Below are positions 1-5,326 of a DNA stretch of 6,688 bases, piece by piece. Each line of letters starts with the position of its first letter. Within the stretch, counting starts at the first letter, position 1. This stretch comes from Candidatus Hydrothermarchaeota archaeon (lineage in GTDB: Archaea > Hydrothermarchaeota > Hydrothermarchaeia > Hydrothermarchaeales > WAQR01), in the NCBI GenBank assembly GCA_015520145.1, contig WAQR01000190.1:1-6688 (forward strand), given 5' to 3'. The notes beneath the pieces were generated by a model, which made no database searches, had not been told where the DNA came from, and was given only the letters and a program-made list of their open reading frames with translations. The position numbers and the translations under genes are program-made.

Positions 1-860
1 TCTGCATAATTTAAGGCAATACCCACAGGATTCATCAGGTCGTGTGTTATAATATCAACAAAGAGGTCCTTTAATTTATTTGACCTTCTAAGAGACTCCT
101 CTGCCCTTTTTGATTCTGTAATATCCCTCGTGATCTTGACCATCCCGATATACCCGCCCCGTTTATCTCTCAGTAACGACGTTGATATCCTAACCGGGAT
201 GACAGTCCCATCCTTTTTGATCTCCTCTGTCTCTCCCCGCCATCCTCCTTTCTTCATGGTCGTCTCTATTGTCTCTATAAGAAACTCCTGATATTCCGGC
301 GTATAAAAGATAGACAGGTGTTTTCCGATAAGTTCCTCCTTCCTGTATCCAAACATTTTTGCATATGCTTCATTGACATGTATGATATTCCAGTCGCAGT
401 CTGTTATGACAATCCCATCTATACTCGAATCGAAGGCGTATGAAAATTCCAGTAGCTTTTCTTCTGCCTTCTTCCTCTTTGTAATATCCCTTATAATACA
501 GAAAAAATAATCACAAAACGCAGAACACTTCAATTCTGCATGTATAATGCTGCCATCCTTTTTTACGAGGTCAAACTCTTTTAATAACAGTTTGTCGTTT
601 TCATGTCCCTTATGTCCCTGAAAGGTACACGATATCTCTACCCGGGTGTCTTCTGGAAGGAGGGACCCGATGTCCATATTTAACAGCTCTTCCCTTGAAT
701 AGCCTGTCATTTTACAGGCACGTTTACTCACATCGATAAGGTTACCATTCTTATCTATCAGGAGTATGGCATCTGGCAGTACGTCTATTATAGTTCCATA
801 TATATCTCCAGTAAAGTCAAAAGAATATCCAGATTTCCTATTAACAGCCTTCACACTCAT
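1..860 (-). CDS. PAS-PAS-HisKA sensor histidine kinase, C-terminal part beyond left edge
   Basis: Reading the minus strand from the ATG at 860-858 gives 286 uninterrupted codons to the window edge, so only the 3' end is missing. PAS 1 spans about residues 18-130 and ends in the typical RDITKRKKAEEK linker. PAS 2 spans about 137-254 and ends in RDITESKRAEES. A dimerisation/phospho-acceptor segment follows, with motif DIITHDLMNP and the presumed phosphorylated histidine at residue 273. The ATPase domain would lie beyond base 1. No membrane segment or signal peptide is visible, so a cytoplasmic sensor is inferred. The ligand cannot be read: PAS domains may bind haem, flavin or nothing. The HDLMNP form of the H-box resembles kinases abundant in Methanosarcinales and relatives (family knowledge). 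The start is supported by AGGT six bases upstream and a TATA element about 40 bases upstream. The gene is divergent from ftr. A response-regulator partner is not in the window. Confidence 0.9.
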   Translation of the reverse strand, partial: MSVKAVNRKSGYSFDFTGDIYGTIIDVLPDAILLIDKNGNLIDVSKRACKMTGYSREELLNMDIGSLLPEDTRVEISCTFQGHKGHENDKLLLKEFDLVKKDGSIIHAELKCSAFCDYFFCIIRDITKRKKAEEKLLEFSYAFDSSIDGIVITDCDWNIIHVNEAYAKMFGYRKEELIGKHLSIFYTPEYQEFLIETIETTMKKGGWRGETEEIKKDGTVIPVRISTSLLRDKRGGYIGMVKITRDITESKRAEESLRRSNKLKDLFVDIITHDLMNPVGIALNYA

Positions 861-891
861 GTTTTTACCTATATATGATATTGTATTTCAA

Positions 892-911
892 AGTATTTAT
901 ATATTTATATT
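892..911 (-). promoter_or_regulatory. Probable TATA promoter of the left sensor kinase
   Basis: On the minus strand this stretch reads as an A/T-only run containing ATATAAATATATAAATA, centred about 40 bases before the kinase ATG. With the archaeal initiation distance of about 25 bases, transcripts would start near 875 and have a leader of about 15 bases. A second TATA-like stretch (TATATAAATACT) lies further upstream inside the palindrome at 935-952, so the true element is not certain. Confidence 0.5.
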
Positions 912-934
912 TTCCTTCTTTTACTCCTTTAACA

Positions 935-952
935 TCAGTATTTATATACTGA
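935..952. repeat. 7-bp-arm palindrome in divergent promoter region
   Basis: TCAGTAT and ATACTGA are perfect inverted arms around the four-base centre TTAT. The palindrome lies between the divergent kinase and ftr promoters, about 75 bases before the kinase start and about 100 before the ftr start. That location fits an operator for a dimeric regulator. It also contains TATA-like sequence in both directions. Binding by any protein is inference. Confidence 0.4.
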
Positions 953-1005
953 AATCAGATACCGAAATGCGGAATTCGTGAACCTTGCCAAGAAAGCCTA
1001 AAAAC

Positions 1006-1023
1006 CCCAAAATATTTTTATAT
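1006..1023 (+). promoter_or_regulatory. Probable BRE/TATA promoter of ftr
   Basis: CCCAAAATA (BRE-like) runs into ATTTTTATAT at 1014-1023. The TATA centre is about 36 bases before the ftr ATG, which predicts a start of transcription near 1043-1046 and a leader of only about ten bases. GGTG at 1044-1047, complementary to the 16S rRNA 3' end, is seven bases before the ATG and would lie at the very 5' end of such a transcript. Confidence 0.55.
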
Positions 1024-1054
1024 CCCTACATCAATTTCTATCCGGTGCATTTTA

Positions 1055-1966
1055 ATGAAATTGAATAATGTCGAGATAGATGATACCTATGCCGAGGCGT
1101 TCACATATACATATATGAGGATATTGATAACCGCCGTAAACAAGAAATGGGCAAAGATCGCGGCAGTCGAGGCATGTGGATACGGGACATCCATGATAGG
1201 CTGCTCATCTGAGGCAGGGATAGAAGGTTTTGTCGACGCGTCATCGACACCAGACGGCAGACCAGGGTACATAATCCAGATATGGACTACGAAAAAGAAG
1301 ATGGCGAGCGAATTTTTCGGACGTATTGGGCAGTGTGTCCTGACGTCCCTGACAGCAGCAGTATTCAATTATCTGGAATCTGACGAAATGGTTGACCTTG
1401 GCAGCAAGATGAGATATTTTGGAGATGGGTTTGAAAGCGAGGATAAAATCGGTGAGATCGAGGTCGTATCCATCCCTGTAATGATGGGTGATTTCAAAAT
1501 AGAGAAAAATTTCGGGATAGGTAAGGGTGTTGCGGGCGGCAACTTCATTATACTTGCCGAATCTAAAGAGTCTGCACTGGATGCCGCAGAGATGGCTGTC
1601 GAGGCCATAAAAGGTGTCGAAGGTGTGATAACACCGTTCCCAGGCGGTGCCTGCGCGTCAGGATCAAAAGTTGGGTCGAAATACAGGTTCATGCGCGCCT
1701 CGACAAATGAGGTGTTCTGTCCAACCATCTCTGACAGGGTCGAGAACAGCAAGGTAAAAGGAATCGGTGCTGCGGTAGAAATCATCATTGATGGGATGTC
1801 TGAAGAAAAGGTAAAAGAGGCAATGAGTATCGGGATTCGCAGGGCAGCGGAGGTAGAAGGCGTAAAAAAGATCTCGGCAGGTAACTACGGCGGCAACCTG
1901 GGAAACGTACTGATACCACTTTCAGACTGCATTAATCCTAATGACAGTAAAAAAGATGTACCCTGA
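1055..1966 (+). CDS. ftr: Formylmethanofuran:tetrahydromethanopterin formyltransferase
   Basis: This cytoplasmic enzyme transfers the formyl group between formylmethanofuran and tetrahydro(methano/sarcina)pterin (EC 2.3.1.101). It is the second step of CO2 reduction in methanogenesis and runs in reverse in methane or alkane oxidation. The 303 residues fit the family length of about 297. Recognisable segments are VEIDDTYAEAF near the N-terminus, PDGRPGYIIQI (66-76), GRIGQCVLT (89-97), GGNFIILAE (161-169), the strongly conserved ITPFPGG...ASGSKVG (192-207), ASTNEVFCPTI (215-225) and the C-terminal ISAGNYGG (273-280). The family has a catalytic glutamate; Glu242 in VEII is my best positional candidate but is not verified. 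After about residue 290 there is a short hydrophilic tail, and the region around 107-125 seems a few residues shorter than typical proteins. Formylmethanofuran dehydrogenase genes are not adjacent. The next gene is a membrane regulator on the same strand with no clear promoter between them. Identification is secure; whether it is the main or a second copy is unknown. Confidence 0.96.
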   Translation: MKLNNVEIDDTYAEAFTYTYMRILITAVNKKWAKIAAVEACGYGTSMIGCSSEAGIEGFVDASSTPDGRPGYIIQIWTTKKKMASEFFGRIGQCVLTSLTAAVFNYLESDEMVDLGSKMRYFGDGFESEDKIGEIEVVSIPVMMGDFKIEKNFGIGKGVAGGNFIILAESKESALDAAEMAVEAIKGVEGVITPFPGGACASGSKVGSKYRFMRASTNEVFCPTISDRVENSKVKGIGAAVEIIIDGMSEEKVKEAMSIGIRRAAEVEGVKKISAGNYGGNLGNVLIPLSDCINPNDSKKDVP

Positions 1967-2060
1967 ATATCCAGAATATCCTTGGACAAACGTCTCCTGG
2001 ATGAATATCTTTGGGTCGGGAATTATGAATGATAAAGAGGTGCAGGAGTTGATGTTTTGA
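1956..2060 (+). CDS. Possible 34-aa peptide between ftr and membrane regulator
   Basis: An open frame overlaps the last 11 bases of ftr and ends at the TGA at 2058-2060. That stop overlaps the TTG start of the next gene in a TTGA arrangement typical of translational coupling. From the ATG at 1956 the peptide begins MYPEYPEYPWTNVSW and ends NDKEVQELMF (34 aa). An in-frame ATG at 1941 would give 39 aa, and an internal ATG at 2001 would give 19 aa. No good ribosome site precedes any of these starts. The YPEYPEYP part is encoded by an imperfect 9-base tandem repeat (GAATATCCA/GAATATCCT at 1965-1982), so it could arise from DNA duplication rather than selection. I recognise no family. It could be a real micro-protein, a coupling leader, or chance. 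Confidence 0.3.
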   Translation: MYPEYPEYPWTNVSWMNIFGSGIMNDKEVQELMF

Positions 2061-2995
2061 AGTGGATTATCGCCGTAATTATGATAATATCGGTTTTCCT
2101 CTCCCTGTTTTCATTCCAATCTCCTGTAAGTGCCCAGCAAATTTCAAGTTATGAGTCGAGTATTACTGTAACAGGCAAGACGATTCATGAAACTAGATCA
2201 TTTACCGTCCTGAACACTCATGAAACAGAACTAACTGAATTCTCTTACCCTGTCAGCGACAGAATAGAGAACCTGGTTGTCACAGATTCAAAAGGGTCTC
2301 TAGAATCTTCTTTTGATTATAAAGGAGGGAAGACAATTGTAAAATCCAAGTTCAGGCATCCGATATCCCAGGGAGAGAATTATACAATAACCTTCAAGTT
2401 CGACCTGCCTGACAGGGTATCGGTAAAAGGTGACACATATATACTCTCCAGCACACACTCACTCCTGGCAAACGTTAAAAGATTCAAGCTTAAAATAACC
2501 CTGCCAGAGGGCTATGGCGTGGCAGAAGAGGGGGTAAGCCCTGAGGCAAAAATAAGTTCTGATGGAAGACATGTAATTTTAATATGGGACGTGAAAGAAC
2601 CAATACCAGCAGAATTTAGGGAATTTAAGGTCATTGTTCTATACGAACGCCTTGGTATTCCATCCTCATTTTATTACTATACAATAATCGCCGTCATATC
2701 CATTTTACTGGTGTTTTTAATCTACAGGTATCTCAGGTCAAGAAAAATCGATATATTTACAAAAAAAGACCTCTCAGACAAGATAGAAATCCTTAAAGGT
2801 GACGAACAACGTATTATGAAACTGATAATAGACTGTGATGGGATAGACCAACGTGAAATCATAAAAAAAACTGGTTTTTCAAAAGCAAAAGTTAGTAAGA
2901 TACTTTCTGAGCTTGAAAAGAGAAATATAATATTCAAAAAGCAATTAGGACGTAAAAATAAAATATTTTTGACAAAAAAGGTTAAAGAAACATAA
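2057..2995 (+). CDS. Membrane-anchored winged-helix transcription regulator (COG2512-like)
   Basis: The 312-aa protein has a signal peptide (about 1-26, hydrophobic core IIAVIMIISVFLSLF, cleavage-like VSA/QQ). An outside domain of mostly beta-type sequence follows (about 27-203). One transmembrane helix lies at about 206-224, then basic RYLRSRK. The cytoplasmic winged helix-turn-helix spans about 248-308, with EQRIMKLI...QREIIKKTGFSKAKVSKILSELEKRN and a wing rich in Lys/Arg. This order matches the archaeal predicted membrane-associated regulators with a C-terminal HTH: a one-component sensor that detects something outside the membrane. The ligand and target genes are unknown. The start is TTG: an in-frame TAA stop lies at 2033, no other start codon lies between, and GGAG is eight bases upstream. 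An ATG seven codons downstream (codon 9) is an alternative but would shorten the signal peptide. The gene follows ftr by 90 bases without a clear promoter, so co-transcription is likely (inference). Confidence 0.8.
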   Translation: MKWIIAVIMIISVFLSLFSFQSPVSAQQISSYESSITVTGKTIHETRSFTVLNTHETELTEFSYPVSDRIENLVVTDSKGSLESSFDYKGGKTIVKSKFRHPISQGENYTITFKFDLPDRVSVKGDTYILSSTHSLLANVKRFKLKITLPEGYGVAEEGVSPEAKISSDGRHVILIWDVKEPIPAEFREFKVIVLYERLGIPSSFYYYTIIAVISILLVFLIYRYLRSRKIDIFTKKDLSDKIEILKGDEQRIMKLIIDCDGIDQREIIKKTGFSKAKVSKILSELEKRNIIFKKQLGRKNKIFLTKKVKET

Positions 2996-3152
2996 TGGAA
3001 TATTAAGAAATCATCATTACGGTATTCTATTTTTAACATTTATCAGATATGAATGAATATTATTGATTTTAACAAAATAAACATTATTAAACCATATTGA
3101 ACATTTAATCTTGATATTTGTCCTTTGTTTTACTAAATAAGTTAAAAGTTGC

Positions 3153-3171
3153 CGAAAAATTATAAGTATAT
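3153..3171 (+). promoter_or_regulatory. Probable BRE/TATA promoter of the small two-gene unit
   Basis: CGAAAA (BRE-like) is followed by TTATAAGTATAT at 3160-3171, centred about 36 bases before the ATG of the 48-aa peptide. Predicted transcription start is near 3190. The surrounding 2996-3201 stretch is AT-rich, holds no gene, and contains a T-run (3030-3034) that may end transcription of the preceding regulator gene. Confidence 0.55.
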
Positions 3172-3201
3172 CATAGTACATTCATATTAAACTGTGAAAA
3201 A

Positions 3202-3348
3202 ATGAGCGGAATATTATTGACGATTGCCATTGGTATAATGAGCATAGTTCTCGGTATAGCGTTGAATGCAGTTATCAAAGAAACAATCAGAGAAAAACGA
3301 GGGAAAGTTATAGATAGGAAAATTATGGATAGGAGTGTTATAAAATGA
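3202..3348 (+). CDS. 48-aa single-pass membrane peptide
   Basis: From the ATG at 3202 the frame encodes 48 residues. Residues about 4-24 form one hydrophobic helix (ILLTIAIGIMSIVLGIALNA), followed by a strongly charged, mainly basic tail (KETIREKRGKVIDRK). By the positive-inside rule the tail should be cytoplasmic. GTGA four bases before the ATG is a weak ribosome site, and a good TATA element lies about 36 bases upstream. The stop overlaps the start of the next gene as ATGA, which strongly suggests one transcript and coupled translation. I recognise no family. It could be a small regulatory membrane peptide, an anchor for the DNA-binding partner, or the toxin of a toxin-antitoxin-like pair. 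These roles are inference; the coupling and hydrophobic helix are seen directly. Confidence 0.65.
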   Translation: MSGILLTIAIGIMSIVLGIALNAVIKETIREKRGKVIDRKIMDRSVIK

Positions 3349-3566
3349 AGAAGTTTGGTAACACAGCCACGAAGATAAAAGTAATATTGGACGTCTTTAA
3401 CCATGGTGAGAAGCTCAAAGGAAAAGAGATTGCCCAGAGGATAAAAGAGATGGGCTACCGGGTAAATGAAGGGAACATAAAGATGTTCATATATTACAAC
3501 ATGCTCCACAGATATCTCAAGAAAGAGGCAATAAATGGAGTGAACCACTACTTCCTAATTAGCTAA
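3345..3566 (+). CDS. Small 73-aa winged-helix DNA-binding protein, unknown target
   Basis: The sequence fits a minimal winged helix: helix 1 about residues 7-19 (TATKIKVILDVFN), helix 2 about 25-36 (KGKEIAQRIKEM), helix 3 about 41-54 (NEGNIKMFIYYNML, likely recognition helix), then a strand-turn-strand wing (YLKKEAINGVNHYFLI). The protein is basic, which suits DNA binding, and has no effector domain. AGGAG lies nine bases before the ATG. The gene overlaps the 48-aa membrane peptide by ATGA, so the two products are probably made in fixed ratio and may work together. I do not recognise a characterised homologue. It may regulate its own unit or a nearby gene; the palindrome at 3665-3677 is one possible site. 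The fold assignment is from pattern reading only. Confidence 0.7.
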   Translation: MKKFGNTATKIKVILDVFNHGEKLKGKEIAQRIKEMGYRVNEGNIKMFIYYNMLHRYLKKEAINGVNHYFLIS

Positions 3567-3572
3567 GTTAGC

Positions 3573-3588
3573 CGGCACAGCGGCACAG
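3573..3588 (+). repeat. 8-bp perfect tandem repeat CGGCACAG x2
   Basis: CGGCACAG occurs twice back to back just after the stop of the winged-helix gene. It is GC-rich within an AT-rich gap. No function can be assigned; it may be a small replication-slippage duplication. Confidence 0.5.
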
Positions 3589-3629
3589 GTAAATTATATT
3601 AGTAGATAGAACCAGAACCACACTTGTTT

Positions 3630-3653
3630 CTCCTTAGGAGGACAGTCCTTTTT
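3630..3653 (+). terminator. Possible terminator: overlapping palindromes plus T-run
   Basis: CTCC-TTA-GGAG (3630-3640) and AGGAC-A-GTCCT (3639-3649) overlap and are followed directly by five T residues. Archaeal termination depends chiefly on T-runs, so this could end the 3202-3566 transcript. The loops are very short (three and one bases), which weakens a stable hairpin. The same bases include AGGAGG, a perfect ribosome-binding sequence with no start codon at a usable distance. Confidence 0.35.
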
Positions 3654-3664
3654 AACGATGGAAG

Positions 3665-3677
3665 AGTATGTCATACT
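3665..3677. repeat. Palindrome AGTATG-T-CATACT, possible operator
   Basis: Perfect 6-bp inverted arms around one central base lie about 115 bases before the membrane-protein gene and about 100 bases after the winged-helix gene. The half-site AGTAT/ATACT is shared with the palindrome at 935-952, although the spacing differs (three against four bases). Operator function is inference. Confidence 0.3.
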
Positions 3678-3728
3678 AAATCTTTTCCCTGAATTATTTT
3701 TAACATTCAAAAGAGTTAAGTAAGAGGC

Positions 3729-3740
3729 AGTATATTATCT
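3729..3740 (+). promoter_or_regulatory. Possible TATA element of the multi-pass membrane protein
   Basis: AGTATATTATCT is centred about 46 bases before the ATG at 3781, predicting a start near 3760. GGGGTGA at 3767-3773, seven bases before the ATG, is a strong ribosome site and fixes the start. Confidence 0.4.
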
Positions 3741-3780
3741 TTTTTGTGATTGAAATGATAGTATTCGGGGTGACAGAATT

Positions 3781-4647
3781 ATGGAGTTAGGTGGGATATT
3801 TAGTAGATCAATTAGTGACCTGAAAAGGAATCCCATACTTATCCTTCCCAGTATTGTGGAGATTATTCTGGACGCAGTGCTCCTATTTACCGTCCTGATA
3901 GCCATATTCCTTTTGATGATGGATTCAGTTGGTTATTTATTGAACCAGGATTACATCGGATTTACACAAAATGTCTCATTTTATAAAATAGGTTTTGTAA
4001 TCCTGTTGATTGCGGTTTTTGTGTTTGCAGCCTATTTTTTCTCATGTTTAGCACGAGCCGCGGTAATCGGGATGGCTTGGGAGGTAATAAAAAAAGGGAA
4101 TACATCCATCAAAACCGGGGTTAAAAACGCGGTACGCTATGGGATGAGTATCTATCTGTTTCTGATCATTTTGGGTCTCTTTTCAGTTGCATTATTCATC
4201 ATCTCATTCATACCAGTTATTATCCTTGGTGTCGTCCTCCTGGAAGCCAGTGATACATTTGTCACAGTAAGCTATATATCCATGCTGTTCTTGATGATAT
4301 TTATATTTCTGATTGCCTATATCTTTGTCTTCCTGACTCCCCAGCATATAGTTCTTAAAGATGTCGGGGTTTTAGAAGGTCTAAATCAGAGTATCTCATT
4401 TGTGAAAAGAAAGTTTTTATATGTGATTTTGTATGGTATAACTGCAATTGGTATCTCGATTATAATTTCACTTGTGCCGATGATGATCTTTCTCCCGCTC
4501 GACTTTTTGACCAGGCAGGTAACATTTTTAAATCTGGGCATCAATATCTTATACAACATAATATCTATAATTATGGGCATATTAACTGCAACCTATCTTG
4601 AGATAGTAAAAACCCGCATGGTCTATGATGTTGATTTAAATGAATAG
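3781..4647 (+). CDS. Multi-pass membrane protein, function unknown
   Basis: The 288-aa product is dominated by hydrophobic segments: about residues 18-47, 69-97, 121-154 (possibly two helices), 162-186, 212-239 and 252-274, giving six or seven membrane passes. The N-terminus carries an amphipathic lead (GGIFSRSISDLKRNPILILPS), with the pattern 'helix-LKRNP' followed by a long helix. Cytoplasmic loops hold short charged stretches such as EVIKKGNTSIKTGVKNAVRYG and PQHIVLKDVGVLEGLNQSISFVKRK. This layout resembles the poorly characterised archaeal membrane families related to the membrane domain of glycerophosphodiester phosphodiesterases (DUF7847/DUF4013-like). That link is by general pattern, not a verified match. 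No catalytic motif or substrate site is visible. The start is supported by GGGGTGA. The following flavin-reductase-like gene begins 65 bases downstream on the same strand, so co-transcription is possible. Confidence 0.8.
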   Translation: MELGGIFSRSISDLKRNPILILPSIVEIILDAVLLFTVLIAIFLLMMDSVGYLLNQDYIGFTQNVSFYKIGFVILLIAVFVFAAYFFSCLARAAVIGMAWEVIKKGNTSIKTGVKNAVRYGMSIYLFLIILGLFSVALFIISFIPVIILGVVLLEASDTFVTVSYISMLFLMIFIFLIAYIFVFLTPQHIVLKDVGVLEGLNQSISFVKRKFLYVILYGITAIGISIIISLVPMMIFLPLDFLTRQVTFLNLGINILYNIISIIMGILTATYLEIVKTRMVYDVDLNE

Positions 4648-4654
4648 ATGATAT

Positions 4655-4692
4655 AAATGGATAGAATGAAATGGATAAAATGTATAGAATGG
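4655..4692 (+). repeat. Imperfect tandem repeat, 14-base unit
   Basis: AAATGGATAGAATG and AAATGGATAAAATG follow each other with 13 of 14 bases identical, then a partial third copy TATAGAATGG. The array fills the gap between the membrane-protein and flavin-reductase-like genes and stops just before the ribosome site. The preceding GATATAAATG could serve as a TATA element for the next gene. Function is unknown. Confidence 0.5.
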
Positions 4693-4712
4693 AAAGAGAG
4701 GTGACCTTGTGA

Positions 4713-5255
4713 ATGAAAATCGGACCCCAGCACTCATATAAATTCCTGGTAAGACCTGTTGTTGTTGTATCCACTATCTCGAAAAACGGGATATCTAACG
4801 CAGCACCATTCAGTTTCAATTCGCCAATCAGTTTTTCGCCGCCAATATTTGGTTTTTCCTGTAACCCCGGGCACGATACATGGAGGAACATAAAAGAGAA
4901 CAGCGAATTCGTTATAAATGTTGTCGGTGAGGATTTCGGTCCGTTAATGGGTATCCTGGAAAAAGACTTCCCATATGAAGTGAGCGAGATTGAAAAAGCA
5001 GGACTAACCACGCAAAAATCAACAAAGATCAGACCTCCAAGGATAAAAGAGGCATATGCATGGCTGGAGTGCAGGATGATCGACCACAGAGAACTTGGAG
5101 ACCATGTATGGATTGCAGGGGAGGTTCTCGAAGCAGAGGTAAAAGACGAGTTCTTCGATGACGTCATTGACCTTGAAAAATGTAGGCCGCTCAGTCATAT
5201 ATCAGGGAAATTCTTTGGCATAAATCCTGTAAGAGTCGAGTATGAGAGGGCATAA
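4713..5255 (+). CDS. Flavin-reductase-like FMN-binding split-barrel protein (flavoredoxin type)
   Basis: The 180-aa protein fits the FMN-binding split-barrel family (COG1853, flavin reductase/flavoredoxin), which carries FMN and moves electrons between NAD(P)H, ferredoxin-like donors or other flavoproteins. Seen motifs are RPVVVVSTISKNGISNAAPFS (14-34), with the typical 'NAAPFS' flavin-contact strand-loop, SPPIFGFSC (42-50), DTWRNIKENSEFVINVV (55-71), and the C-terminal strand GDHVWIAGEVLEAEV (129-143). Single-domain length is normal. No membrane segment is present, so it is cytoplasmic. The start is firm: an in-frame TGA directly precedes the ATG, and GAGGTGA lies eight bases upstream. It follows the membrane protein by 65 bases and may share its transcript or use a TATA-like GATATAAAT at 4650-4657. 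The redox partner cannot be read from the sequence. Specific enzyme activity is not established; many archaeal members are electron carriers of unknown role. Confidence 0.88.
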   Translation: MKIGPQHSYKFLVRPVVVVSTISKNGISNAAPFSFNSPISFSPPIFGFSCNPGHDTWRNIKENSEFVINVVGEDFGPLMGILEKDFPYEVSEIEKAGLTTQKSTKIRPPRIKEAYAWLECRMIDHRELGDHVWIAGEVLEAEVKDEFFDDVIDLEKCRPLSHISGKFFGINPVRVEYERA

Positions 5256-5273
5256 AGGGCATAATAATCGACG

Positions 5274-5295
5274 GCAGGGCCGCCCAGCACCCTGC
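5274..5295. repeat. GC-rich inverted repeat, 6-bp arms
   Basis: GCAGGG (5274-5279) and CCCTGC (5290-5295) form perfect arms with a ten-base loop (CCGCCCAGCA). It lies about 20 bases after the flavin-reductase-like stop. No T-run follows, so it is a poor archaeal terminator. It shares C-tracts with the quadruplex motif at 5283-5307, so the two structures exclude each other. Confidence 0.4.
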
Positions 5296-5307
5296 GCACC
5301 CTCCCCC
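5283..5307 (-). other. Canonical G-quadruplex motif
   Basis: On the minus strand the order is G5, loop A, G3, loop TGCGCA, G3, loop TGCT, G3, which satisfies the G3+N1-7 rule with loops of one, six and four bases. On the plus strand the same bases are four C-tracts. The patch is strikingly GC-rich in an otherwise AT-rich gap and ends about 20 bases before a duplicated TATA element. The pattern is seen directly; folding in the cell is inference. Confidence 0.55.
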
Positions 5308-5326
5308 GGCACTCAGCAAATTATAA

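Noticed and set aside
766..981. 71-codon plus-strand frame
   Set aside because: It overlaps the start of the minus-strand sensor kinase and the AT-rich promoter; its Ile/Tyr/Phe content comes from the TATA-rich DNA.
1087..1788. Two open frames on the minus strand inside ftr
   Set aside because: ftr is certain on the plus strand; these are shadows without domain features.
3171..3548. 125-codon minus-strand frame
   Set aside because: It is opposite the TM-peptide/winged-helix pair, which has a promoter, ribosome site and ATGA overlap. It looks like a hydrophobic shadow, although the small size of the plus-strand genes leaves slight doubt.
3658..3723. 21-codon frame MEEYVILNLF...
   Set aside because: The ribosome-like AGGAGG is 16 bases away and buried in a palindrome; there is no further support.
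4657..4704. 15-codon frame MDRMKWIKC... before the flavin-reductase-like gene
   Set aside because: It is made by the 14-base repeat and ends inside the ribosome site; it is too short and repetitive to support.
4571..5167. 198-codon open frame on the minus strand
   Set aside because: It is antisense to the flavin-reductase-like gene, which has clear family motifs and a strong ribosome site.
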